A program made the translations under genes and the position numbers. From an uncultured Prevotella sp. (GTDB taxonomy: Bacteria; Bacteroidota; Bacteroidia; Bacteroidales; Bacteroidaceae), in the NCBI GenBank assembly GCA_934196725.1, contig CAKPWR010000030.1, forward strand, positions 1-33,110: a stretch of DNA of 33,110 bases, given 5' to 3'. Positions 1-7,252 of the stretch are shown here, piece after piece; the first letter of the stretch is position 1, and each line of letters begins with the position of its first letter. Below the pieces are notes generated by a model that had not been told where the DNA came from, ran no database searches, and worked only from the letters and a program-made list of their open reading frames with translations.

Positions 1-3000
1 ATACGGGCGTTGCCGCTCACCTTCTTGTCGGAAGTATTGAAGAGTTTCACCACGATGGTAGCCTTGTCGCCCTCACGCAGGAAACGAGGCATGTTAGGCT
101 GAACCATCACGGTTTTCTGAGCCACAGCCTCATCCACCAGCAAACCGTTGCGCATCTCCTTGTCATGAGCCAAGCCCATGAACTTCCAGGTAGTCACGCT
201 CTCCGGCAGGGTGAACCTGATGGCTACGTTGCCATTGTTGTCGCTCTCCAGGGCAGGATAGAAGAAGGCGGTCTCGTTCAGGTTCTCACGCACCTGCACC
301 TTGTCGAGGTACTGTTCTGCATCTGAGCCTGAACCGCCAGCAAACTGCGGCATCTCTTCTACTGCATCAAAAACCTTGTTGGCAGATGGAGCAACAGCTC
401 CGACACGGGTCATCTTAGAACCACGAATCTTCAAGACTCTCCCTTCTTCCTTAACCAGCTCGTCTTTTTCTATACGAACAGCCTCAACGGTTCCACCAGA
501 AGAACGTTCTAGCTTGCTCAGCTCCACCGCTTGCATATAAGCATAATAGCTAAAGAATTTGCCATCAAACTTATCCACATCCAATTGCTTCTCGTCATAA
601 TACTTGGTAGGATAAACGCCATTCAAGTAAAATGAACGGAAAGTGAGGTTGTGCTTCCAGTAGCAGTTTGGCAAACTCTGATAGAAGCCCAGGGACATTT
701 TCCAGGAATGCGGGGTTATCTGGTCGAGCGACTTGTCATAGAGTACGCTCATCAGCTGCGCCTTGGCTGGCTTGCCGTCAGGGGTGGTAATCTTCAGCGT
801 CCACTCCTCCTTCTGTCCAGGGGTCAGACGGTTGCGGAAGGTCTTCCAGGCGATGTTCAGTTTCTTCTCAGGCAAAGGACGGGCGATGCTCATCATTCGG
901 GTATAGCACTTACCTTGCTTCACGAAACTATAGTTCAGTACGATGCCCGACGCATATTCCTCCTTGTAGGTGAAAGGCAGAGTCACGATACTGTCGCCCA
1001 ACTCCCAGGCGCCCTTCTCCAGCAGTTTGTTGCCGGCGATAATGGAATATACGATGTGCGCTCCGTTCTCAGAAGAGCCCACCTGGATATAGACCGGCTT
1101 GCCATCACGATGGAAGGTCTTCGCCGTCTGATAATACCATTCGGTGGTTGGCTCCACCGGATGGGTATCCTTCATACTGAAGAGCGTGAACTTCTGCTGT
1201 AGGGTGTCCTGTCCGCAGATTGCCTCCAACTGATGAACGCCAGATTTCCAAACGAGGGAAGAAGAGGCAGAAGAGGCATATTCCTTGATAGAAACCGGCG
1301 CATTCGCCTCGGCATCCTTCCATTCGCCCTTATCAATGCGATATTTCAACCTGCTCGAAATCGGCATACCACTGGCATTGCGGTAAGCGAAGGTCACCGT
1401 CTTCAGACTGTCTGCCTCGATACGCTTAGGAAGATTCACCGTGAGGATGGTTGGCTTGGTGCCCAGAGGCAGACTCATCACGCCCTCGTGGCTCTCGCCG
1501 CTGATGTCGGTAACGATGGCTGAGACCTCGAAGTTGAAGAAACGGGCGATGCGCATGAAATCGCTCATATCAGCCTCGTCTTTTCCTGACAAGGAAGCCT
1601 CCAGCGGAATCTCTACGTCGAAGGTTCCGTCCTCACGAGTCACGCAACTGTCGGTCTTCACCAACTGTCCGGCAGAGCCTGCGCCCCACCACCAAAGCTG
1701 GTTTCTGCGGGTCACCTGATACTCCACCTTTGCACCCTGCACAGGCACACCGGCATAGGTCTTAGCTGTAGCCTTCACCACTACAGTATCGCCCCAGTTA
1801 TATTTCTCATTCACCTTCGGGAAGGTAATCTCGAAGGTTGGACGCTTGTACTCCTCAACTCTGAAATATTCGCTTGCTGTACCATTCACGGAGATGGAAT
1901 ACTGTCCTGTCTTTCCCTCCTTCGGGAGTTCGAAATCTACCGAAGCCGTACCATATTCATCGGTCGTAACCTTCTGTTCTGCCACCTGCTTCCAGTTGGC
2001 ATCACTCAGGACAAACTTCAGTTCCATACTCTTTCCTGGCACGCTGGCATCCAACCCCTTCTTGACAGTATAGGAAATGGCTGAGGCATGTACCTTCTGC
2101 CCCGGGCGATAGATGGCACGATCGGTATAAACCTGATATTTAGTCTCATTATCCTTCTTCTCATAATAGCGGTCACGAGAAAGATAGATGTTTTGGGCAG
2201 GCGTAAACTTATCATTGCTGGTGGAAATCAAGATGTTTCCATCCACATTCTTGAAGTAAGCCTCTCCGTTCTCATCGGTCGTCAAGCGGGCATGAACCGT
2301 TCGTTTGTCCTTCTTCGTGTTGAAATCATACCACTGGTCATAGAGTTCAATCTTAGCCCCGGCAATAGGCTGGCCATCGGTAGCATTCACCACCACATAG
2401 CGATGTTTGTCATCAGGCAACTGCTGGATCATCACCGCCAGATTGCTGACATAGAAGAGTTTGCGCTGCGGAGCGATGCCGGTATTATCCGAAGTTACCT
2501 CCATCAGATAGGCACCCAGCGGCAGATTACCACCGATTTCGATGGAATCCTTCACCTCTTGGTAATCCGGACGACCATAGTAATTCCTGCTGTAATCCTT
2601 CTGATGCAGCTTCGTAGTCTTCTTCAGCAGCATCTTATAGGTAGCCTCATCCTGCACATCATAATCGTTATCCGCCGTAATATTGAGGCGGGAGATGCTG
2701 ATCTTCAGGTTCTGGAGATTGCGCACATTCAGATGCAGCCACGCCTTCTGCCCAGGACGTAATACCTGCGGCATATCCTGCACCCGGAACATCGGTTCGG
2801 TGAGTCGCTTCTGCGCATTTCTCAGTTCGTTCATTCTCGACCAACCGCCCCAGCGGCTCAGCGCATAGTTGATATAGTTGAGCTTATCCTGTGGCTTGGC
2901 ATCGGTAGCCCCCTCCATGAAGCGGAAGTGCTCCACGGCAAGTTCGCCTGCCTCCGGAATATCCTGATAAACCTGGATGAGCGAATCGATGGTCTGCAGA

Positions 3001-3716
3001 TACTTCGACTTTCTTACCTCTCTCACGTCGTCCTGACGGTATTTCTCGATGAGTTTGTAGGCACAGAGACATGCCGCACCCCGATTGCCCACCTTATTAT
3101 AATAGGTATACATCAGAAGATACGCCTCCTTGCTGTCTGCCTCGAAACCGATGAGATGCAGCAGATCGTTGTTAAAGGAACTGCCATCCACGCCCTTCAG
3201 CGTCAATGGAACATAGTCAGCAGAAGCATGCTTGGCAAGGAGTTCAGGCTGTTCCAGGGCCTTCTTGAAGTACTCCTCACTCTTCTTTAAGTTCACCTCC
3301 CGCTGGCTCTGATAGTAAGAAGCATCCTCCCTCTGTTCCTGGGTAGCATCATCCACATCAATTCCGTAAGTATTGTCATGATACACCTTGCCCAGCACGG
3401 CATATCTCACCGCCTTCAATGCAGGGTCGTTCACCTTCAGCACCTCGGCTTCCATCCGCTTCACGTTCGGCGTCAGCGAATCAGCAGAAATCTCTTTCCA
3501 GAGTATCATCTGTCTTGTCTCAGCCGCCAGCAGCTGTCCGTAGTCTTTAGCCGCAGAAGCCCTGGCGATGATTTTCTTCATCACCGCGATTTCGCTCTTA
3601 GGCTGGTCCTTCTGAGCATTGATTTCAGCTTGCTTCCACAAGTTGTCGTATGTCTGAGCCGCTACCTGCATCGTAGCAAAGAGGGCTATCAGAAGTGATA
3701 AAATGTTTCTTTTCAT
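1..3716 (-). CDS. Secreted alpha-2-macroglobulin family (MG2 domain) protein, C-terminus cut by window edge
   Basis: The frame is open from the ATG at 3716 to the left edge, giving about 1238 residues. Residues 1-20 (MKRNILSLLIALFATMQVAA) form a signal peptide with no lipobox cysteine, so the protein should be exported but not lipidated. Residues 25-330 are mostly helical and TPR-like. A macroglobulin MG2 domain lies around 525-620, with the family hallmark TDRAIYRPGQKV near residue 533. The A2M domain begins around 1140, with AFFYPALESDNNGNV and LPESVTTWKFMGLAHDKE. Bacteroidota relatives are usually about 1800-1900 aa, so roughly a third is missing, including any thioester region. The family traps or inhibits proteases, or guards the envelope; the target here is unknown. 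Around residue 1120 a segment VEEMPQFAGG resembles a motif common near the ends of Bacteroidota TonB-like proteins. The gene diverges from the GH94 gene. Confidence 0.9.
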   Translation of the reverse strand, partial: MKRNILSLLIALFATMQVAAQTYDNLWKQAEINAQKDQPKSEIAVMKKIIARASAAKDYGQLLAAETRQMILWKEISADSLTPNVKRMEAEVLKVNDPALKAVRYAVLGKVYHDNTYGIDVDDATQEQREDASYYQSQREVNLKKSEEYFKKALEQPELLAKHASADYVPLTLKGVDGSSFNNDLLHLIGFEADSKEAYLLMYTYYNKVGNRGAACLCAYKLIEKYRQDDVREVRKSKYLQTIDSLIQVYQDIPEAGELAVEHFRFMEGATDAKPQDKLNYINYALSRWGGWSRMNELRNAQKRLTEPMFRVQDMPQVLRPGQKAWLHLNVRNLQNLKISISRLNITADNDYDVQDEATYKMLLKKTTKLHQKDYSRNYYGRPDYQEVKDSIEIGGNLPLGAYLMEVTSDNTGIAPQRKLFYVSNLAVMIQQLPDDKHRYVVVNATDGQPIAGAKIELYDQWYDFNTKKDKRTVHARLTTDENGEAYFKNVDGNILISTSNDKFTPAQNIYLSRDRYYEKKDNETKYQVYTDRAIYRPGQKVHASAISYTVKKGLDASVPGKSMELKFVLSDANWKQVAEQKVTTDEYGTASVDFELPKEGKTGQYSISVNGTASEYFRVEEYKRPTFEITFPKVNEKYNWGDTVVVKATAKTYAGVPVQGAKVEYQVTRRNQLWWWGAGSAGQLVKTDSCVTREDGTFDVEIPLEASLSGKDEADMSDFMRIARFFNFEVSAIVTDISGESHEGVMSLPLGTKPTILTVNLPKRIEADSLKTVTFAYRNASGMPISSRLKYRIDKGEWKDAEANAPVSIKEYASSASSSLVWKSGVHQLEAICGQDTLQQKFTLFSMKDTHPVEPTTEWYYQTAKTFHRDGKPVYIQVGSSENGAHIVYSIIAGNKLLEKGAWELGDSIVTLPFTYKEEYASGIVLNYSFVKQGKCYTRMMSIARPLPEKKLNIAWKTFRNRLTPGQKEEWTLKITTPDGKPAKAQLMSVLYDKSLDQITPHSWKMSLGFYQSLPNCYWKHNLTFRSFYLNGVYPTKYYDEKQLDVDKFDGKFFSYYAYMQAVELSKLERSSGGTVEAVRIEKDELVKEEGRVLKIRGSKMTRVGAVAPSANKVFDAVEEMPQFAGGSGSDAEQYLDKVQVRENLNETAFFYPALESDNNGNVAIRFTLPESVTTWKFMGLAHDKEMRNGLLVDEAVAQKTVMVQPNMPRFLREGDKATIVVKLFNTSDKKVSGNAR

Positions 3717-3771
3717 AAGCCAACTGTATAAAATGTTTATAGAATGATGATAATCATCAAACTTTTCATTG

Positions 3772-3779
3772 CAAAAATA
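3772..3779 (-). promoter_or_regulatory. -7 box of the alpha-2-macroglobulin gene
   Basis: Read on the minus strand this is TATTTTTG, matching the Bacteroidota -7 consensus TAnnTTTG and followed by CA. It lies 56 bases before the ATG at 3716. The -33 box is poor (GGTT at the expected spacing). Confidence 0.6.
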
Positions 3780-3822
3780 CAAAAAAAAACTGTTTTCTAA
3801 CCCCGAAACTGAAACTTTTTAC

Positions 3823-3830
3823 TATCTTTG
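3823..3830 (+). promoter_or_regulatory. -7 box of the GH94 gene
   Basis: TATCTTTG followed by CA matches the Bacteroidota -7 consensus, giving a start of transcription near 3837. It overlaps the in-frame TTG at 3828 that would give a longer GH94 protein, which rules out that start. The box is 44 bases from the divergent minus-strand box, so the two upstream promoter regions overlap. Confidence 0.65.
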
Positions 3831-3875
3831 CACCAAAATATTATATTTTACTTAGAAATAAACATTAAAAAAACA

Positions 3876-6371
3876 ATGGCAGGAAAAAAGTATGGTCATT
3901 TTGATGACGCCAATCGCGAATACGTGATTACTGACCCAAAGACCCCATGGCCTTGGATCAATTATTTGGGTAACGAGGATTTCTTCTCGCTCATATCCAA
4001 CACAGCAGGTGGTTATTCCTTCTACAAGGATGCCAAGTTCCGTCGTATCACACGTTACCGCTACAACGGTGTGCCAATGGATAACGGCGGTCGCTATTTC
4101 TATATCAAGGATGGCGATACCGTATGGAACCCGGGATGGAAACCTTGCAAGACGCCACTCGACACTTACGAGTGCCGCCACGGCATGAACTATACCCGCA
4201 TCACGGGCAGCAAGAACGGCGTGGAGGCAAGTGTGCTCTTCTTCGTTCCGCTCCATACATGGGCTGAGGTGCAGAAGATGACCCTGAAGAACCAGTCGCA
4301 GGAGGTGAAGACCCTCAAGGTATTCTCCTTTGCAGAATGGTGCCTCTGGAACGCTGCTACCGATATGGAGAACTTCCAGCGCAACTTCTCTACGGGCGAA
4401 GTGGAGGTAGAGGGTTCTACCATCTATCACAAGACCGAATACCGCGAGCGACGCAACCACTATGCTTTCTATACCGTCAACACCGAGATTCAGGGCTACG
4501 ATACCGACCGCGAGAGCTTCATCGGACTCTACAACGAGTTTGCCGAGCCTGAGGCTGTGATGGAAGGCAAGCCACGCAACAGCTTTGCCCACGGCTGGAG
4601 CCCTATCGCATCTCATTATATCGAGGTTACCCTGCAGCCAGGCGAGAGCCGCGACCTCATCTTCCTGCTGGGCTATGTGGAGAACGAGCAGGACAAGAAG
4701 TTCAGCGCCAAGAAGGTAATCAACAAGGAGAAAGCTCATCAGCTTATCGCCAAGTTTGATACCACCGAAAAGGTGGATGCTGCCTTCGCAGAACTCAACC
4801 AGTACTGGGATAACCTGCTGAACATCTTCACCGTGAAGAGCGGCAACGACAAGTTAGACCGCATGGTGAACATCTGGAACCAGTATCAGTGCATGATTAC
4901 CTTCTGCATGTCGCGTTCGGCAAGCTTTTTCGAGAGCGGCATCGGCCGAGGCATGGGCTTCCGCGATTCCAACCAGGACCTCGTAGGCTTCGTTCATCAG
5001 ATTCCTACCCGTGCCCGCCAGCGCATCATCGACATCGCCAGCACCCAGTTCCCTGACGGTGGCTGCTATCACCAGTATCAGCCACTCACCAAGCGTGGCA
5101 ACAACGACATAGGTGGCGGTTTCAACGACGACCCATGCTGGCTCATCTTCGGAACCGTAGCCTATATCAAGGAAACGGGCGATTTCTCCATCCTCTCTGA
5201 GCAGGTGCCTTTCGACAACCAGCCAGGCAGCGAGGTTAGCCTCTTCGAGCACCTCAAGATTTCGATGAACCACGTCATCAACAACCTGGGTCCTCACAAG
5301 TTGCCACTCATCGGCAGAGCCGACTGGAACGACTGTCTGAACCTGAACTGCTTCTCATGGGATCCTAACGAGAGTTTCCAGACCACCGAGAACAAGGGCG
5401 AAGGCAGCAAGGCTGAGAGCCTGATGATCGCCGGTCTGTTCGTAGTTACCGGCAAGGACTATGTAGCCCTCTGCAAGCAGCTTGCCAAGGAAGCCGCAGA
5501 AAGCAAGGAAGGCACTATCGCCGGACTTGCCGAGGAGGATTACCTGGCAGAAGCCGAGCGCATGCAGCAGGCGGTAGACGCGATGAGCGAAGCCGTGAAG
5601 CAGCATGGATGGGACGGAGAATGGTTCCTCCGCGCCTACGATTTCTTCGGCAACAAGATTGGTAGTGACGAGAACGAGGAAGGCAAAATCTTCATCGAGA
5701 GCCAGGGCTGGTGTACTATGGCTGGCATCGGAGAGGAAGAAGGTCTCTGCGCCAAAGCCCTGGATAGCGCCAAGGAGCGCCTGGAGTGCGAGCACGGAAT
5801 GGTGCTGAACAATCCAGCCTATACCACCTATCATGTAGAGATGGGCGAGATTTCATCCTATCCAGAAGGTTACAAGGAGAATGCCGGCATCTTCTGCCAC
5901 AACAATCCTTGGGTTATCATCGGCGAAACCGTAGCCGGTCGTGGCAATGATGCCTGGAATCATTATACCAAGATTCTGCCTAGCTATGTAGAGGAGAAGT
6001 ATCAGACTCTGCACAAGGTAGAGCCATACGTCAACTGTCAGATGGTAGCCGGCAAGGATGCGGCGAAACCAGGCGAGGGCAAGAACTCCTGGCTCACGGG
6101 TACAGCAGCATGGATGTGGTACACGGTCAGCGAGTTCATCCTAGGCATCAAGCCTGATTACGAGGGTCTGAACATCGACCCATGTCTGCCAAGCACCGCC
6201 CATGAGTACGAGGTAACCCGCAAGTTCCGTGGTGGCGAATACCACATCGTGGTAAAGAACCCGGAAGGCAAGGAGAAGGGCGTCAAGCAGATAACCGTTG
6301 ATGGCAAGGCTATCCTAGGCACCATCATCCCATGCCAGGAAGGCAAGCACGAGGTAATCGTAGAAATGTAA
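3876..6371 (+). CDS. GH94 family phosphorylase, cellobiose phosphorylase type
   Basis: 831 aa with no signal peptide, so cytoplasmic. GH94 enzymes cleave beta-glucosides with phosphate; cellobiose phosphorylase yields glucose 1-phosphate and glucose. The N-terminus ([14 protein letters not shown], then [14 protein letters not shown]) is that of cellobiose phosphorylases. Donor-site residues appear in [12 protein letters not shown] (R363, D368), and the motif carrying the catalytic acid is [11 protein letters not shown] (D483). [10 protein letters not shown] and [10 protein letters not shown] follow as in the family. Length is normal (about 810-830 aa). I chose the ATG at 3876 because the upstream TTG lies inside the -7 box. 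Cellobiose is the likeliest substrate, but cellodextrin, laminaribiose or other beta-disaccharide specificity cannot be excluded by eye. The gene stands alone and ends at a strong terminator. Confidence 0.92.
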   Translation: MAGKKYGHFDDANREYVITDPKTPWPWINYLGNEDFFSLISNTAGGYSFYKDAKFRRITRYRYNGVPMDNGGRYFYIKDGDTVWNPGWKPCKTPLDTYECRHGMNYTRITGSKNGVEASVLFFVPLHTWAEVQKMTLKNQSQEVKTLKVFSFAEWCLWNAATDMENFQRNFSTGEVEVEGSTIYHKTEYRERRNHYAFYTVNTEIQGYDTDRESFIGLYNEFAEPEAVMEGKPRNSFAHGWSPIASHYIEVTLQPGESRDLIFLLGYVENEQDKKFSAKKVINKEKAHQLIAKFDTTEKVDAAFAELNQYWDNLLNIFTVKSGNDKLDRMVNIWNQYQCMITFCMSRSASFFESGIGRGMGFRDSNQDLVGFVHQIPTRARQRIIDIASTQFPDGGCYHQYQPLTKRGNNDIGGGFNDDPCWLIFGTVAYIKETGDFSILSEQVPFDNQPGSEVSLFEHLKISMNHVINNLGPHKLPLIGRADWNDCLNLNCFSWDPNESFQTTENKGEGSKAESLMIAGLFVVTGKDYVALCKQLAKEAAESKEGTIAGLAEEDYLAEAERMQQAVDAMSEAVKQHGWDGEWFLRAYDFFGNKIGSDENEEGKIFIESQGWCTMAGIGEEEGLCAKALDSAKERLECEHGMVLNNPAYTTYHVEMGEISSYPEGYKENAGIFCHNNPWVIIGETVAGRGNDAWNHYTKILPSYVEEKYQTLHKVEPYVNCQMVAGKDAAKPGEGKNSWLTGTAAWMWYTVSEFILGIKPDYEGLNIDPCLPSTAHEYEVTRKFRGGEYHIVVKNPEGKEKGVKQITVDGKAILGTIIPCQEGKHEVIVEM

Positions 6372-6376
6372 AAAGT

Positions 6377-6410
6377 GGCCCGATAGCAAAAAAGAAAAGA
6401 GGCCCGATAG
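6377..6410. repeat. Short direct repeat after the GH94 stop
   Basis: GGCCCGATAG occurs at 6377-6386 and 6401-6410, each followed by an A-rich stretch. The period is 24 bases. It sits between the GH94 stop and the terminator and has no evident function. Confidence 0.5.
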
Positions 6411-6417
6411 TAAAAAA

Positions 6418-6457
6418 GAGGGCATGCCAGCAAAAAGGCATGCCCTCTCTCTTTTTT
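6418..6457. terminator. Bidirectional rho-independent terminator
   Basis: An 11-bp perfect stem (GAGGGCATGCC, 6418-6428, with 6437-6447) and 8-base loop is followed on the plus side by a T-rich run ending at 6457. On the minus strand the A-run at 6412-6417 gives six Ts. It can end both the GH94 transcript and leftward transcripts from the DUF5675 gene, whose stop is at 6652. Confidence 0.85.
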
Positions 6458-6499
6458 CAATACCCCCCGCCTAAAAAGGAAGAAAGCAAAAGAAGCCAG

Positions 6500-6640
6500 C
6501 CCCCTGAGCAAAGAAAGAAAAGCCCCCCTGAGCAAAGAAAGAAAGCCCCCCTGAGCCCCCGTTCCAGGCGATTCCATCGCCTGGTCCCTCCTTCCTGTCC
6601 CCCACCCAAAAAGCCCCCAAAAAGCCCCGCCAGCGCAGCC
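6500..6640. repeat. C-rich spacer with repeats and a conserved hairpin (copy 1)
   Basis: Two units of about 24 bases pair a run of Cs with TGAGCAAAGAAAGAAA. They are followed by a perfect 8-bp hairpin, CCAGGCGA (6564-6571), loop TTCCA, TCGCCTGG (6577-6584). The hairpin, its loop and flanks (about 30 bases from CCCCCGTT through TGGTCCC) recur at 10371-10399. Both copies lie just after the stop of a minus-strand gene and end in a CCCCTCCTTTTT-like string at that stop. I see no gene here; ORFs crossing it are composition artefacts. Confidence 0.7.
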
Positions 6641-6651
6641 CCTCCTTTTTT

Positions 6652-7212
6652 TCAGCAAACCGTGATCCAAACGCTCTCCCCCTTCCCCAGCGCCTTCTGA
6701 ATCGCCTTCATGAGCCTATGCATCCAGATGCGGGAGTTCACAACCATCCCCTTCACCCTGTTTTCCCCCACGAGGATGCACCCCTGCGTATCCCCAGCAG
6801 TATTCCCGGAATGAATACGGACGCCCTCAAAATTCGGAACCCCCTGAACATAAGGCAACCATTTCCCAAACCTCGGCGAAAACGTAACAAGAACCGGATA
6901 CGTGCCCTCCGGAATAGCCGTATGCCCCGGAATCTTCCTTGCCACCTTCCCACTCTGCCTGCTATACTTCGCGTTCTCCTCATCAGGCGTCAGCACCACG
7001 CCCAGCAGATTGCGCCACGTAGGCTCCAAAGTATCGCAGAAATAGGTTTCTGCCGACAGTTTCTCCTCATCAAAAGTATGTTGAAAACTGCGCTTGCCCC
7101 CAGCCTTCTCGCCTGGAAGCACCGAGCGCTTCACATCACCATCAGCCAACACATAAAGTCGGCCGATGGTATAAGTATTCTTCTTAGCTATTCGCTTCAA
7201 AATGATTTCCAT
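6652..7212 (-). CDS. DUF5675 family protein
   Basis: 186 aa, no signal peptide. IPEGTYPVLVTFSPRFGK (99-116) and IHSGNTAGDTQGCILVG (133-149; H134, C145) are the signature of DUF5675, a family seen mainly in Bacteroidota phages and mobile elements. Its biochemistry is not established. The His ... Gly-Cys pattern loosely recalls L,D-transpeptidase-like cysteine enzymes, so a peptidoglycan role is possible but speculative. The gene starts 40 bases after the stop of the VirE/DUF3987 gene on the same strand, suggesting co-transcription. In Bacteroidota the VirE/DUF3987 gene is often followed by a cell-wall amidase; this protein holds that position here. The AT-rich gap carries a short repeat of ATTATACAT. 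Confidence 0.8.
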   Translation of the reverse strand: MEIILKRIAKKNTYTIGRLYVLADGDVKRSVLPGEKAGGKRSFQHTFDEEKLSAETYFCDTLEPTWRNLLGVVLTPDEENAKYSRQSGKVARKIPGHTAIPEGTYPVLVTFSPRFGKWLPYVQGVPNFEGVRIHSGNTAGDTQGCILVGENRVKGMVVNSRIWMHRLMKAIQKALGKGESVWITVC

Positions 7213-7252
7213 AAAAATGTATAATGTAAAATTTATAATGTATAATTATTAA

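Noticed and set aside
3828..3875. Upstream TTG start for GH94
   Set aside because: The TTG is part of the TATCTTTG -7 box, so it would be upstream of the transcript.
3852..4739. 295-codon minus frame within the GH94 gene
   Set aside because: Antisense shadow of a gene with intact GH94 motifs; no start signals.
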